Source of the DNA: RH-AL1 sp965198715
GTDB lineage: Bacteria; Pseudomonadota; Alphaproteobacteria; Rhizobiales; Beijerinckiaceae
Direction of reading: 5' to 3'
NCBI GenBank assembly: GCA_965198715.1
Contig: CBDAPV010000001.1
Span: 1,736,001-1,800,000 of the forward strand
DNA: 64,000 nucleotides
This document shows, one piece after another, positions 15,137 to 24,735 of the stretch; the first letter of the stretch is position 1, and the number at the start of each line of letters is the position of its first letter. The translations under genes were made by a program, and so were the position numbers. The notes under the pieces were generated by a model. The model had not been told where the DNA came from. It saw only the letters and a list, made by a program, of their open reading frames with translations, and did no database searches.

Positions 15137-16939
15137 TCACAGGAGAAAGTCGTCAATGTCGCCTCCGGAGACTTCGCTCACACGATCCTGAGACTCGACT
15201 TCGGCGTTCGTGTATTCGTCAAATACGTCGCGTTCCGTCTGCATCGTGTATTTGCGCCGAACCAACGGCAGCAAAGCTTCATCCGGCTGTTGGAACAGGT
15301 TTTCGACGCTCGACAGTCGGTGCTCGATCGACGTCTTCTCAGCTGTGAGGTCCTCGACCAGACCCGTCACGTCGGCGAGAGCGCGCAGCGCGTTCTGAAG
15401 CACGCCGCCGACGCTTGCGGCGCTCAGCCGCAGGCCCTCCCGCACTTCGGTCACGCTGCGATCCGCTCTGTGGAACGTCTCCAGCGCCTGCGTCATGCCT
15501 GCCGAGGCTTCGCCCATGGACGATGCGTCTTGCCCCTGCCGACTGGAGGCAAAGGATGCACCCGATCGCAGCACGTCGGCGAGGATCGGCCGGATCCGTG
15601 CCAATTCATCGGCGACGTGCAGGGCATGCGCACGCAGATGCTGGGCGATGACGCTGAGCGCCGCGCCGCGGGTGCCAAAACGATGCGACGTGACGACCGC
15701 GTTGGTGCCGACGATGGTCATGTCGAGCGCCATGGAGGCAACTTTCTTGGCGAGACCCTCGAGTTGCGCGACACTCCGGGCAACGTGGTCGGCCGTCTCG
15801 TCGACAATCTGCCGCGATCGACGACTTTGGTTGACGAGGTCGCGAGCGGACGCGAGTTTTTTCTCCAGCTGGGCGACGTCGATGTCGGAGCCTTGCTCCT
15901 GCGAGGAGCCGAACTGCTCGCTGGCCTCGAGAAGACAAGCACAGGCCTGGGCGATCTCGCGCAGCAGCGTCTCGACCGTGCCGATCTCGGCGGGAAAGTC
16001 CGCCGTCACGTGTTCGAGTTGCCCGATTTGAATACGGACGATCTGTGACACGAGCGTGCAGCGTCGTGCCTCGTCCACTTCGCCAATGACTTCCGGCGCA
16101 ACCCCTCCGTCGATGGCGGCTGCGAGGGCCAAAGCTTCGCCGACGTGCTCCAACCGCTGCCGTGCGCTGTCGCCGACCTGGAGGGCGACGATGCTCGCAC
16201 CGATCTGCGAGTTGATGCGGCTCGTCATGACACCGATTTCGCCAGCGAGTCCGCCGACGAAACGACGTCGTGCCGATAGCGTATCGAGGATCGCCTGTAT
16301 CTCCGTGCATGCCGTGAGAAGCTGACCCTGCTGCGTGGCTTCGAATTCTTTTTGCACACGCAGCGCATCGCGAAGCTGCTTGACGAGCCGGCGCTGTGTG
16401 CTCTCGAAATCGGAGAGTGTGCGTTGCGACTGCTCCGTCAAACGGGTGAGGTCGTCGACAAAACTGGCAAGACGCAGGTTTTCCCTGTCGATCGTGGCGA
16501 TCTCGATCTTGACGTTGGCTACGATTGCCACGACAAACCGAATGTTGCGAGTGACCTCTTCGATGCGGGCTGCCAGCGCGCCGTTCAGCGTGATGAGTTC
16601 GAGCAGCGTCTGCCGCTCGGCTACGAGGCCATTCCCCATGCCGGAAATTTCTTCGGCCACGCGTTGCAGCCGTTCCGTCGCCGCCAGGCTTTCGCCCTCG
16701 GTGAGGAGGCTCGAGAGCACTTGGAAGCGCTTGGACAAGCTTTCGAGATCGGGCATCGCCGCCCCCAGCTGCGAGGCGGCATTGAGGCACATCTCGTCAC
16801 TGCGCCCCGCTGCCGCCGCGATGGCCGACGCCTGCTCGAGAAGCCCATCGCACTCGACGAGATCGTCGCTGTTCGCCATCGGCGGAGCAACGGTCGGAGA
16901 CGCATCCTCGAAACGCGCGGCGGTGCTCATCTCGTTCAT
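15137..16939 (-). CDS. Soluble coiled-coil chemotaxis-associated protein
   Basis: 600 aa from the ATG at 16939, which overlaps the cheB stop; the frame is open upstream but there overlaps cheB. The protein is almost entirely helical with long heptad-like stretches (QVLSSLLTEGESLAATERLQ, LEKKLASARDLVNQSRRSRQ) and no membrane segment. It resembles the cytoplasmic part of methyl-accepting proteins, but I cannot see the canonical hairpin tip (EIARQTDLLALNA is absent). An acidic C-terminal tail ends SGGDIDDFLL. As the last gene of the che operon it probably docks to the signalling array or regulates it. Its function is unknown. Confidence 0.75.
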   Translation of the reverse strand: MNEMSTAARFEDASPTVAPPMANSDDLVECDGLLEQASAIAAAAGRSDEMCLNAASQLGAAMPDLESLSKRFQVLSSLLTEGESLAATERLQRVAEEISGMGNGLVAERQTLLELITLNGALAARIEEVTRNIRFVVAIVANVKIEIATIDRENLRLASFVDDLTRLTEQSQRTLSDFESTQRRLVKQLRDALRVQKEFEATQQGQLLTACTEIQAILDTLSARRRFVGGLAGEIGVMTSRINSQIGASIVALQVGDSARQRLEHVGEALALAAAIDGGVAPEVIGEVDEARRCTLVSQIVRIQIGQLEHVTADFPAEIGTVETLLREIAQACACLLEASEQFGSSQEQGSDIDVAQLEKKLASARDLVNQSRRSRQIVDETADHVARSVAQLEGLAKKVASMALDMTIVGTNAVVTSHRFGTRGAALSVIAQHLRAHALHVADELARIRPILADVLRSGASFASSRQGQDASSMGEASAGMTQALETFHRADRSVTEVREGLRLSAASVGGVLQNALRALADVTGLVEDLTAEKTSIEHRLSSVENLFQQPDEALLPLVRRKYTMQTERDVFDEYTNAEVESQDRVSEVSGGDIDDFLL

Positions 16940-18018
16940 CAGGATCTCGCCGATAGGATGATGGAGGGAATGGCTTGAAGCGGAACGATCGAGTCCGCAC
17001 CACCAAGCGCGATGGCTTCCTTGGGCATGCCGAACACGACGCAGGTTTCCTCGTTCTGAGCCACCGTCTGTGCGCCGGAACGCTTCATCTCGAGCATGCC
17101 TCGCGCACCATCGTCCCCCATGCCCGTCATGATGATGCCGAGCGCATTGGCGCCGGAATGCAGCGCCGCCGAGCGAAACAAGACATCGACGGACGGACGG
17201 TGTCGCGACACGAGAGGGCCGTCCTTGACGCTCACGTGGTAGCGCGCGCCGCTGCGCTGCAGGAGCATGTGCCGGTTGCCCGGCGCGATCAGGATGCGGC
17301 CCGGCAGGACGCTGTCGCCGTCTTCTGCCTCCTTGACGTCGACCTGACATAGCTTGTCGAGCCTCCGCGCGAAGGCGGCGGTGAAGAGTTCCGGCATGTG
17401 CTGCACGATGACGATGCCGGGGCAGTTCAGCGGAAGAGCCTCGAGCACCTCCCGCAGCGATTCTGTTCCCCCTGTCGAGGCGCCGATGCACACGATCTTC
17501 TCCGTCGTGCGCGTCATCGCCTGGGACGTGATGGGAGCCGGCATCATCACGTCGGCCGAGAGCTTCTTGTTGGAGAATGGACCCTTCGCCGCAGTCGCAC
17601 GTCCAGACACGCGGGAGCGGGCGGCCGCACGGATCGTGTCAGTGATGCGGACCTGCGCTTCGAGAAGGAATGTCCGCGTCCCGATCTTGGGCTTGAGGAT
17701 GAGGTCGACGGCACCGGCCTCAAGGCCCTCGAGAGCGGTGTCCGAGCCTAGGTCCACGAGCGTCGAACACAGGATCGTGGGGATCGGGCGTTGCGCCATT
17801 AGCTTTCGCAGAAAGGTGATGCCGTCCATGCGCGGCATCTCGACGTCGAGGATGATGACGTCGGGAATCTCCTCCTTGATCCTCTGCGCGGCGACAAAAG
17901 GATCGCTGGCCGTGGCCATGATCTCGATATCCGGCACATCGGCCAGAAGCGTGACGAAAGCCTGCCGGACCGAGGCGGAATCGTCGATGACGAGAACCCG
18001 GATCTTATCGCTTGGCAT
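16939..18018 (-). CDS. cheB: Chemotaxis protein-glutamate methylesterase/deamidase
   Basis: 359 aa. The receiver domain (residues 1-125) has VIDDSASVRQAF and the acceptor Asp in VIILDVEMPRMDG. The C-terminal methylesterase domain (about 165-355) has the catalytic Ser in CIGASTGGTESL, the His in VIVQHMPELFTAAFA and the Asp in IIMTGMGDDGARGM. CheB removes methyl groups from receptors and is activated by CheA phosphorylation. The start overlaps the cheR stop by one base and the stop overlaps the next start, so it is tightly coupled. Confidence 0.97.
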   Translation of the reverse strand: MPSDKIRVLVIDDSASVRQAFVTLLADVPDIEIMATASDPFVAAQRIKEEIPDVIILDVEMPRMDGITFLRKLMAQRPIPTILCSTLVDLGSDTALEGLEAGAVDLILKPKIGTRTFLLEAQVRITDTIRAAARSRVSGRATAAKGPFSNKKLSADVMMPAPITSQAMTRTTEKIVCIGASTGGTESLREVLEALPLNCPGIVIVQHMPELFTAAFARRLDKLCQVDVKEAEDGDSVLPGRILIAPGNRHMLLQRSGARYHVSVKDGPLVSRHRPSVDVLFRSAALHSGANALGIIMTGMGDDGARGMLEMKRSGAQTVAQNEETCVVFGMPKEAIALGGADSIVPLQAIPSIILSARS

Positions 18019-18860
18019 CAGGCTGCCTTTCGTGCGGCTTCACGGAACCTGTAGATCGTCGGCGTCATCTGGGTGACCGCGAGATCGGCATCCGGCGCGA
18101 AAGACTCGGCATGTCCTAAGACGAGGTACCCACCCGGACGAAGGTGCGAGACCAGACGGTGAATGACGGCTTTCTGAACCGGCTTCGCGAAGTAGATGAG
18201 CACGTTGCGAAGGAAGATGAGATCGACGTCGCGATCGAACGGGTAACGGTCGTCCATGAGGTTCAGCTGTTCGAACTGGCAGCGGGCGCGAAGCTCTGGA
18301 GCGATCCGGACGACATCGCGCGTCGGATCGACCGGCGACATGATGAAACGGCTGCGCAGTGCGGGCGGTACCGCCTCGACCATGCTGGCCGGAAAGATCG
18401 CCTCCCGGGCCTGCGCCAGCACCGTCGTGCAGATGTCTGTGCCGAGGATGGAGAAACGCACGTCGCGCATTGCCGCCAGGACCATGGCGATGGTGTAGGC
18501 CTCCGCTCCGGTTGCGCAAGCGGCACTCCAGATCTTCAGGAGCGGATTACGGGAAGCCGACGAGAGGAGCGACGGCACGGCTTCGCGGGAAAGGAAGTCG
18601 AAATGGTCCGCTTCGCGGAAGAAGTCGGTCTTGTTCGTCGTTGCGCAATCGACGACGAAAGGAAATTCGGCGTCGAGCCGCCCACGCTCGAATAACTCGT
18701 CGCCGTAGGCCGCCAAGTCAGGCAGCCCGAGCAGGCGGACACGCCGTTGCAGACGCCCCTCGAGCATCGCGCGTTTGCTCGCAGGCAGCTGAATGCCGGT
18801 ATAGTGTTCGACACGCTGCGACAGTTGAAGAAAGTGAGTGTCGCGAAGGTGCTCGCTCAT
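18018..18860 (-). CDS. cheR: Chemotaxis protein methyltransferase
   Basis: 280 aa. CheR methylates receptor glutamates with S-adenosylmethionine, opposing CheB. The N-terminal helical domain (FLQLSQRVEHYTGIQLPASK) is followed by the methyltransferase core, with TTNKTDFFREADHFDFL, the SAM-binding IWSAACATGAEAYTIAMVL and IFLRNVLIYFAKPVQ. It lies downstream of mcp after about 170 bases that contain a hairpin, and upstream of cheB with a one-base overlap. Confidence 0.97.
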   Translation of the reverse strand: MSEHLRDTHFLQLSQRVEHYTGIQLPASKRAMLEGRLQRRVRLLGLPDLAAYGDELFERGRLDAEFPFVVDCATTNKTDFFREADHFDFLSREAVPSLLSSASRNPLLKIWSAACATGAEAYTIAMVLAAMRDVRFSILGTDICTTVLAQAREAIFPASMVEAVPPALRSRFIMSPVDPTRDVVRIAPELRARCQFEQLNLMDDRYPFDRDVDLIFLRNVLIYFAKPVQKAVIHRLVSHLRPGGYLVLGHAESFAPDADLAVTQMTPTIYRFREAARKAA

Positions 18861-18898
18861 TACATTCTGCCCGCTTGGCTATAAGACCTAGGAACTTT

Positions 18899-18926
18899 GG
18901 GGCGGCATCTTGCCGGCTGCCGCCCC
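18899..18926. terminator. Hairpin between mcp and cheR
   Basis: GGGGCGGCA (18899-18907) pairs perfectly with TGCCGCCCC (18918-18926) across a 10-base loop. It sits just after the mcp gene in the direction of transcription. There is no U-tract, so it may attenuate or protect the 3' end of mcp mRNA and not fully terminate. This could set a higher receptor level than CheR/CheB level. Confidence 0.5.
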
Positions 18927-19029
18927 ATCCCTCTCGTTCGGATCGCCGCGTGCGGCCGGGCGCGTCTATCGAGCTCCGCGCGGCGCATGGGGCAGTGATC
19001 GGACGCGCCGACCGGGCGCGTCCTCGTCG

Positions 19030-21222
19030 TCAGGCGCGGTGGAAGGCGGCGTCCTCGCTGTCGCTCGCGTCGTTGAGGCTGAGCGCGAAGCCGCCTCCCG
19101 ACACCTTCTTGGGGCGCATCGTCGTGGTCGGAGCGGCGATCTTGCCTTCGCGGGGTTTCGCTCCGCGGCGCATCGCCTTCGCCTGATCGCGCAGCGTGGC
19201 AACCTGGGTGTCGGTCCCGTCCGGTATCGCCGAGCCACCGACCTCCAACCGGAAGTAGCCGATCGTGGTCTGCAGCTTGTCGGCCTGCTGGGTCAGCTGC
19301 TCCGAGGTGGCGGAGACCTCTTCCGAGGCCGCCGCGTTCTGCTGCGTCACCTTGTCGAGCTGCTGGATCGCCTGGTTGATCTGCGTGGATCCGATGTCCT
19401 GCTCGCGGCAGGCGGCGGTGATCTCCTCAACCAATTCGGCCGTGCGTTTGATGTCGGGCACGAGCTTGGCCAGCATCGAGCCGGCCTGCTGGGCGGCCTT
19501 CACCGTCTCGCCCGAAAGTGCGCCGATCTCCTGCGCCGCCGTCTGGCTGCGCTCGGCGAGCTTGCGCACCTCCGAGGCCACCACCGCGAAGCCGCGGCCG
19601 TGTTCCCCGGCCCGGGCCGCCTCGACCGCGGCGTTGAGGGCGAGGAGATCGGTCTGGCGGGCGATCTCCTGCACAATGGTGATCTTCTGCGCAATGGTTT
19701 CCATCGCCGACACGGCGCGGGTTACGGCGCCGCCGCTGGCCTCGGCGTCGAGAGCCGACTGGCGGGCGATCTTCTCGGTCTGGCTGGCGTTGTCGGCGTT
19801 CTGCTTCACGTTGGCCGCCATCTGCTCCATCGAGGCGGAGGCTTCCTCCGTCGACGCAGCCTGCTCGGTGGCGCCCTGCGACAGCTGCTCCGCCGAGGCC
19901 GAGAGCTGAATGCTGCCGGTGGAGACGCCGGTCGCCGCGCCGACCGCCTCGCCCACCACCTGGCGCAGCTTGCCGAGCATGCGTTCGAGCGAGAGCCCGA
20001 GCACGTCCTTGTCGGACAAGGGCTTGGCTTCGACCGCCAGGTCGCCCGAGGCGATCGCGTCGGCGACCGCAGCGGTTGTCTTGAGGTTGGTCACCATACC
20101 GTTGAGCGAGGTCACGAGGTCGCCGATCTCGTCCTTCGACCTGACGGCAATCGTCTTCGTGAGGTCGCCCACCGCGACCGCGTCGGCGAGGCCGACAGCC
20201 TTGCTCAGACCGCGTGCGATGGACAGCGACAGCACGAGAGCAATGCCAACGCCGGCGACGAGCGCCATGCCGAGCGCCGCCAGCATGATCGTCATCGCCC
20301 CAGCGGCGTCATTCACCGCGTGGTCCGCCGCCGCTTTCTGCTGATCCGAAATTCGCTGGGCAAAAACTTGCGCCGCGGCTGTCGCCTCTAGGTTCGTCTG
20401 CAGATATTCGCCAGCCGCTAGATCGCTGGCGTTCAGATTGCCAGCGGTCGTATTGATCTCAAAGATATTCTCGGCGATCGCGAGCCAGGCGTCGTCCGCC
20501 TTGTCGAGCGCCTCGGTCGAAACGCCGAGCTCCTTCAACACCTTGTCGACGTTCAGGCGGGCCGCCACTACACTGCCGCGGGTCGCCTTCGTCTTCAGCT
20601 CGCTGTCGCGAAGGGAGGCGACATCGATCGAGCCGACCGTGCCCTGCAGGTCGCCCCAGAAACGCTCCGCCTCAATGGCGAACTCACGAACGGCGGTCTT
20701 GGCGTCGGCGGAGTTCTGGACCGAGGGGATGGCGAAGAGAGCCTGCCTCACGTCGCGCAGGGCGCTCATCGCCGGCCGGCCGGCGCTCACGATCAGATTG
20801 GTGGCAAGGACGTTGGAGTCTAGAAGTGCCTGATCGCGGATCTTGTCGCTAACTGAACGCATAACCGTCAGCTTGGCCTGGATGTCGGCCACGTTCTTGC
20901 GCGAGGAGTCGTCGGTAACGGATGCGGCCATTTCGGCCATGCGCGAAGCCGTGGTCTGCCGCAGAGCCAGGATCTCTTTCTCGATGACATGCATCTTCGG
21001 CACATCGGTCTCGATGATCAGGCGGCTGGTCAGAGCTTCCGCATCGAGCACGTCCGCGTTGACCTGCTGAGCCAGCAACGCGAGCTTCGACAGCCTGACG
21101 CCATCGACCATCGAGTCGCGTGTCTGACTCAGGCGAACGTAGCCGATGCCGCCGGCAACCCCGGCGAGCACGATCACGGCGCCGAAGCCCGCGACCAACT
21201 TGGTCTTGATTGTGAAACGCAT
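19030..21222 (-). CDS. mcp: Methyl-accepting chemotaxis protein
   Basis: 730-aa transmembrane receptor. TM1 lies at about residues 8-30. A large helical periplasmic domain runs from about 31 to 305 (four-helix-bundle style, no Cache signature seen). TM2 (MTIMLAALGMALVAGVGIAL) is followed by HAMP (SIARGLSKAVGLADAVAVGD) and the signalling domain with the hairpin tip IARQTDLLALNAAVEAARAG near residue 530. The C-terminal tail is long (about 70 residues) and does not end in a CheR-docking pentapeptide. The ligand cannot be read from the sequence. It sits between cheW and cheR in the same operon. Confidence 0.95.
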   Translation of the reverse strand: MRFTIKTKLVAGFGAVIVLAGVAGGIGYVRLSQTRDSMVDGVRLSKLALLAQQVNADVLDAEALTSRLIIETDVPKMHVIEKEILALRQTTASRMAEMAASVTDDSSRKNVADIQAKLTVMRSVSDKIRDQALLDSNVLATNLIVSAGRPAMSALRDVRQALFAIPSVQNSADAKTAVREFAIEAERFWGDLQGTVGSIDVASLRDSELKTKATRGSVVAARLNVDKVLKELGVSTEALDKADDAWLAIAENIFEINTTAGNLNASDLAAGEYLQTNLEATAAAQVFAQRISDQQKAAADHAVNDAAGAMTIMLAALGMALVAGVGIALVLSLSIARGLSKAVGLADAVAVGDLTKTIAVRSKDEIGDLVTSLNGMVTNLKTTAAVADAIASGDLAVEAKPLSDKDVLGLSLERMLGKLRQVVGEAVGAATGVSTGSIQLSASAEQLSQGATEQAASTEEASASMEQMAANVKQNADNASQTEKIARQSALDAEASGGAVTRAVSAMETIAQKITIVQEIARQTDLLALNAAVEAARAGEHGRGFAVVASEVRKLAERSQTAAQEIGALSGETVKAAQQAGSMLAKLVPDIKRTAELVEEITAACREQDIGSTQINQAIQQLDKVTQQNAAASEEVSATSEQLTQQADKLQTTIGYFRLEVGGSAIPDGTDTQVATLRDQAKAMRRGAKPREGKIAAPTTTMRPKKVSGGGFALSLNDASDSEDAAFHRA

Positions 21223-21283
21223 CTTTTCCCCCTGGCATCATAAAAGGTGAAGGCTCGGTCCCCCGACCGAGAAGGCGTCGCTT

Positions 21284-21760
21284 TTAAGCGGCGGCCTTTG
21301 TTTGCAGGTGCGCGAACGAGAGTTCTTCCGCGTCGAGCAGCTCGGCAAGCTTGAGGATGATGACGAAGGCCTCGCCGCGGCGACCGATGCCGCTGACGCA
21401 GTCCGATCGCCAGCGCGATCCCACGCCCGGCGGAACATCGACATCGGCGCCCTCAAGAGCGGTGACCTCGATGACCCGATCGGCGACGAGGCCGACCTTG
21501 GAGCTGCCGCCGTTTGGCACCTCGACGATAAGCACGCGCGTCTGCAAGGTCGGCTCCTGTCGCGGCAGGCCGATCCTGGCGCGTAGATCCACGACCGGAA
21601 CGCCGGCGCCGCGCACGTCCATCAGGCCCAGCAAGAAATCCGGCACCTGCGGCAGCCGCGCGATCGGTGCCAGATCGAGAATTTCCTGCACGGCGGTGAC
21701 GGGGATCGCAAAGATTTCGCGAGCGATCACGAAGGTGACGTATTGCGGATCGTTAGCCAT
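21284..21760 (-). CDS. cheW: Chemotaxis coupling protein CheW (first copy)
   Basis: 158 aa, the single-domain SH3-like CheW fold linking receptors to CheA. Visible segments are YVTFVIAREIFAIPVTAVQE, GLMDVRGAGVPVVDLRARIG and GLVADRVIEVTALE. It lies 61 bases upstream of mcp and about 50 bases downstream of a second cheW. The two copies clearly differ in sequence, so they may couple different receptors or occupy different array positions. Confidence 0.95.
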   Translation of the reverse strand: MANDPQYVTFVIAREIFAIPVTAVQEILDLAPIARLPQVPDFLLGLMDVRGAGVPVVDLRARIGLPRQEPTLQTRVLIVEVPNGGSSKVGLVADRVIEVTALEGADVDVPPGVGSRWRSDCVSGIGRRGEAFVIILKLAELLDAEELSFAHLQTKAAA

Positions 21761-21811
21761 GCGTGGCGCCTTTTGCCTGAGTCCTGTGCCGGAGATGTCC
21801 AGCCGGTGCGT

Positions 21812-22264
21812 TTAGTTGAAGATCCGCTCGAGGTCGGGAACGACGATGAAATCCTCGTTCCACTTGCCGATCGCCTTGATGAACTCCGGCTGCCACTTCA
21901 TGCCGACGGGCGGCGCCGGCTGAAGAAGGGTCTCGTCAAGCTCGGTGACCTCGTGGACCTTGTCGGCCACCATCGCCACGGCAACGATCTCGCCGCCGAT
22001 CGTTGCGTCGATGACGACGATGCGGGTGTCGGCGGTCTGTTGGGCGGGCGACATGCCGAAGCGGCTGCGAAGGTCGGCGAGTGGGATGATCTTGCCGCGC
22101 ACGTTGATGAGCCTCGACACGAAGCTTCGGGCTCCTGGCACCTTGGTCGTGGCAACTGGGTCGAGAATCTCTCGGACGGCTCGCGCGTCGATGGCGAAGA
22201 CTTCGCCGGCCACGCCAAGCATCAGGACTTGCTTCGCGCCCAGATCGGATTGCGTCAACATCAC
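21812..22264 (-). CDS. cheW: Chemotaxis coupling protein CheW (second copy)
   Basis: 150 aa with the CheW fold: KQVLMLGVAGEVFAIDARAV, RLINVRGKIIPLADLRSRFG and VDKVHEVTELDETLLQPAP. Its start overlaps the cheA stop by four bases. It is followed by the other cheW after about 50 bases. The duplicate copy is typical of alphaproteobacterial che operons. Confidence 0.94.
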   Translation of the reverse strand: MMLTQSDLGAKQVLMLGVAGEVFAIDARAVREILDPVATTKVPGARSFVSRLINVRGKIIPLADLRSRFGMSPAQQTADTRIVVIDATIGGEIVAVAMVADKVHEVTELDETLLQPAPPVGMKWQPEFIKAIGKWNEDFIVVPDLERIFN

Positions 22265-24360
22265 GCGATCTCCTTGACTTTCGAGTGGGCTTCGAGAGTG
22301 CGGCCGAGTTCGACCACGTGCGGGATATCAAGGATCAGGGCCACGGTGCCGTCACCGAGGATGGTGGCGCCGGAGAAGCTCGGCACGTCGGCGTGGAGCT
22401 TCGAGAGAGACTTTATGACCGTCTGATGGCTGCCGATGATCTGATCGACGACCAGGCCGACGCGCATCTCGCCGTTCGAGACGATTACGACCTTCTGGAA
22501 CACGTCGGGCGCGCCCTCGTCGGCAAACACTTCGCGCAACCGCAGGAACGGCGTGAGCTCGCCGCGAATGTTGAGGAAGCTGCGTCCCTTGGAGCGTACA
22601 TCGTCGTTCTCGGAGAGCTCGACACATTCTTCGACCGCCACCAGCGGGATGACGTAGCGTTGCTCGGCGACGCGGACGAGCAGGCCCTCGATGATGGCGA
22701 GCGTGAGCGGCAGCCTCAGGGTGATGGTGGTGCCCTTGCTCGGCTTAGTGTCGATGTCGATCGAGCCGCGCATGCCCTCGATCGTCCTCTTGACGACGTC
22801 CATGCCCACGCCACGACCCGACAGGGCCGAGACCTCCTTGGCCGTCGAGAAGCCGGGCGCGAAGATGAGCGGATACAGCTCGCTGTCGGACATCGCGGCA
22901 CCGGGCTGCACGAGACCCTGCTCCTCCGCCTTCAAACGGATTCTGCGAGCATCGAGGCCCCGACCGTCGTCGCGGATCGACAGCAGGACTTCGGTGCCGG
23001 CGTGACGCGCAACGACCTCGATGCGGCCGGCGGGCGGCTTGCCAGTCTCGACGCGGGTGGCCGCATCCTCAAGCCCGTGGTCGGCGGAATTGCGGATGAT
23101 ATGCACCAGCGGGTCGGCGAGGCGCTCGATCATGGTCTTGTCCATCTCGGTCTCGTCACCGGCCGTGACGAACTCGATCGTCTTCCCGAGATCGCTCGAG
23201 AGATCATGGATCAGGCGGCGAAAGCGGGAGAACAGGGTCCCGACCGGCACCATGCGGATTCCCATCATCGCTTCGCGCAGAGAGGAGGTCAGCCGCGCGA
23301 TATCCTCGGCTACGGACTTGACGCTCTCACCACCATCGGCCGCGAGCTGGCTCAGGCGGGCCTGAACGATCACGAGCTCGCCCACGCGATCCATCATCTC
23401 GTCAAGGCGTTCGGCGGGAACACGGAGGGTCGATGCTTCGCGCGAGGAGGCCGCAGGCGCGCGACGTGTCTCCGCCCCGGCGCCTTGACCGCCAACGGCT
23501 TTCTGACCCCGATCCGGCGCAATCGCGACCGAAGCGGCCGGCGCCGGAGCTGCCGCAGGCGTCGCCATGTCAGACGTGAGGAGGGCTGCGACGGACGCCG
23601 GTGCGGACGGAACGATGTCCGCGTGCGGCCCGACGGCGGACGCGTCAGCGGACTCGGCCGGGGTTCCGGATTCGATGGACAGACGCATGTCGTCCGCGAC
23701 GAATATGAACACTTCCTCGATCTTGCTTCTCTCGGCAGCGGTCGTGACCGTGGCCGTCCAGGTCAGATAGAGCTTCTGTGAATCAAGTGCTTTCAGCGGA
23801 GGCACTGCGATCGCGTCGGCCACCAATGTGCAGGGTCCGAGATCGCGCAGCTCGTCGAACAGAAGAAGCGGGTTGGTCCCGTTGGCGACGACGTCTTCCG
23901 AGAAGGCCATGGCTAGGTGCCAGGTGCGCGTCGCCGCGACCGGCTCGGCCTCGGGCATCGCTCGCAACGGCTCCGCCGGGCCTTCACCGCGGGTGACCTC
24001 GGCAAGGCGGGCGATGATCTCGACGCCGCCTTCATCGTCGGTGCGATCCGGGTTCTCCACGAGGCCGCGGATATGATCGAGGCCCGCTAGCGCGACCTTG
24101 ATCAGCGCGGTCGTCGCCTCCGCCTGTCCTTTGCGGACGCGATCGAAAGCCGTCTCGAAGTCGTGGATGAAGGCGGCTAGACGGTCGAAGCCGAACATGG
24201 CTCCGGACCCTTTGAGGGTGTGGAGGGCGCGGAATGCGGTCGCCACGAGGGCGGCGTCCTGCGGATCGCTCTCTAAATCGAGCAGCGCCAGCTCCAGCTG
24301 CTCCATGAGCTCCGCTGCTTCCTGGCGGAACAGCGTGACGGGATCGATCTCGTCCATCAA
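22261..24360 (-). CDS. cheA: Chemotaxis histidine kinase CheA
   Basis: 699 aa. The N-terminal HPt domain carries the phosphorylated His in AFRALHTLKGSGAMFGF (near residue 48). A variable CheY-binding region runs to about residue 290 and is rich in Ala/Pro. The dimerisation helices follow (LDEMMDRVGELVIVQARLSQ), then the ATPase domain (HIIRNSADHGLED; DDGRGLD; GRGVGMDVV) and the CheW-like regulatory domain (about 555-690). CheA phosphorylates CheY and CheB in response to receptors. It overlaps cheY upstream and cheW downstream by four bases each. Confidence 0.97.
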   Translation of the reverse strand: MMDEIDPVTLFRQEAAELMEQLELALLDLESDPQDAALVATAFRALHTLKGSGAMFGFDRLAAFIHDFETAFDRVRKGQAEATTALIKVALAGLDHIRGLVENPDRTDDEGGVEIIARLAEVTRGEGPAEPLRAMPEAEPVAATRTWHLAMAFSEDVVANGTNPLLLFDELRDLGPCTLVADAIAVPPLKALDSQKLYLTWTATVTTAAERSKIEEVFIFVADDMRLSIESGTPAESADASAVGPHADIVPSAPASVAALLTSDMATPAAAPAPAASVAIAPDRGQKAVGGQGAGAETRRAPAASSREASTLRVPAERLDEMMDRVGELVIVQARLSQLAADGGESVKSVAEDIARLTSSLREAMMGIRMVPVGTLFSRFRRLIHDLSSDLGKTIEFVTAGDETEMDKTMIERLADPLVHIIRNSADHGLEDAATRVETGKPPAGRIEVVARHAGTEVLLSIRDDGRGLDARRIRLKAEEQGLVQPGAAMSDSELYPLIFAPGFSTAKEVSALSGRGVGMDVVKRTIEGMRGSIDIDTKPSKGTTITLRLPLTLAIIEGLLVRVAEQRYVIPLVAVEECVELSENDDVRSKGRSFLNIRGELTPFLRLREVFADEGAPDVFQKVVIVSNGEMRVGLVVDQIIGSHQTVIKSLSKLHADVPSFSGATILGDGTVALILDIPHVVELGRTLEAHSKVKEIA

Positions 24361-24719
24361 CCGAGCAACTTCTTGGCGACGGCGGTGAGTTGTTCGGGCT
24401 TGAACGGCTTAGTGATCCAACCCGTGGCGCCTGCAGCCTTCGCCGCCTGCTTCACCACATCGTCCGATTCCGTCGTCAGGAAGACGATCGGAACGCCTTT
24501 GTAGGCGGGGACCTGCCGCAGCTCGCGAATGAAGGCCAACCCGTCCATATTGGGCATGTTGAGGTCGGTTACGACCATCTGGCACGACGTGGCCTTGGCC
24601 TTCGTCAGGCCATCCAAACCATCGACCGCTTCGACGACGGTGTAACCCGCCGCCGAGAGCGTCAGTTTGACCATCTGGCGTACGCTGGCGGAATCGTCGA
24701 GCGCGAGAACGGTTTTCAT
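24357..24719 (-). CDS. cheY: Chemotaxis response regulator CheY
   Basis: 120-aa single receiver domain: LALDDSASVRQMVKLTL, the acceptor Asp in MVVTDLNMPNMDGLAFI, the conserved Thr in PIVFLTTES and the Lys in GWITKPFKPEQL. When phosphorylated by CheA it binds the flagellar motor switch or acts as a phosphate sink. It lies 16 bases downstream of the STAS gene and overlaps cheA by four bases. Confidence 0.96.
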   Translation of the reverse strand: MKTVLALDDSASVRQMVKLTLSAAGYTVVEAVDGLDGLTKAKATSCQMVVTDLNMPNMDGLAFIRELRQVPAYKGVPIVFLTTESDDVVKQAAKAAGATGWITKPFKPEQLTAVAKKLLG

Positions 24720-24735
24720 GCGTGTCTCTCTTGAA

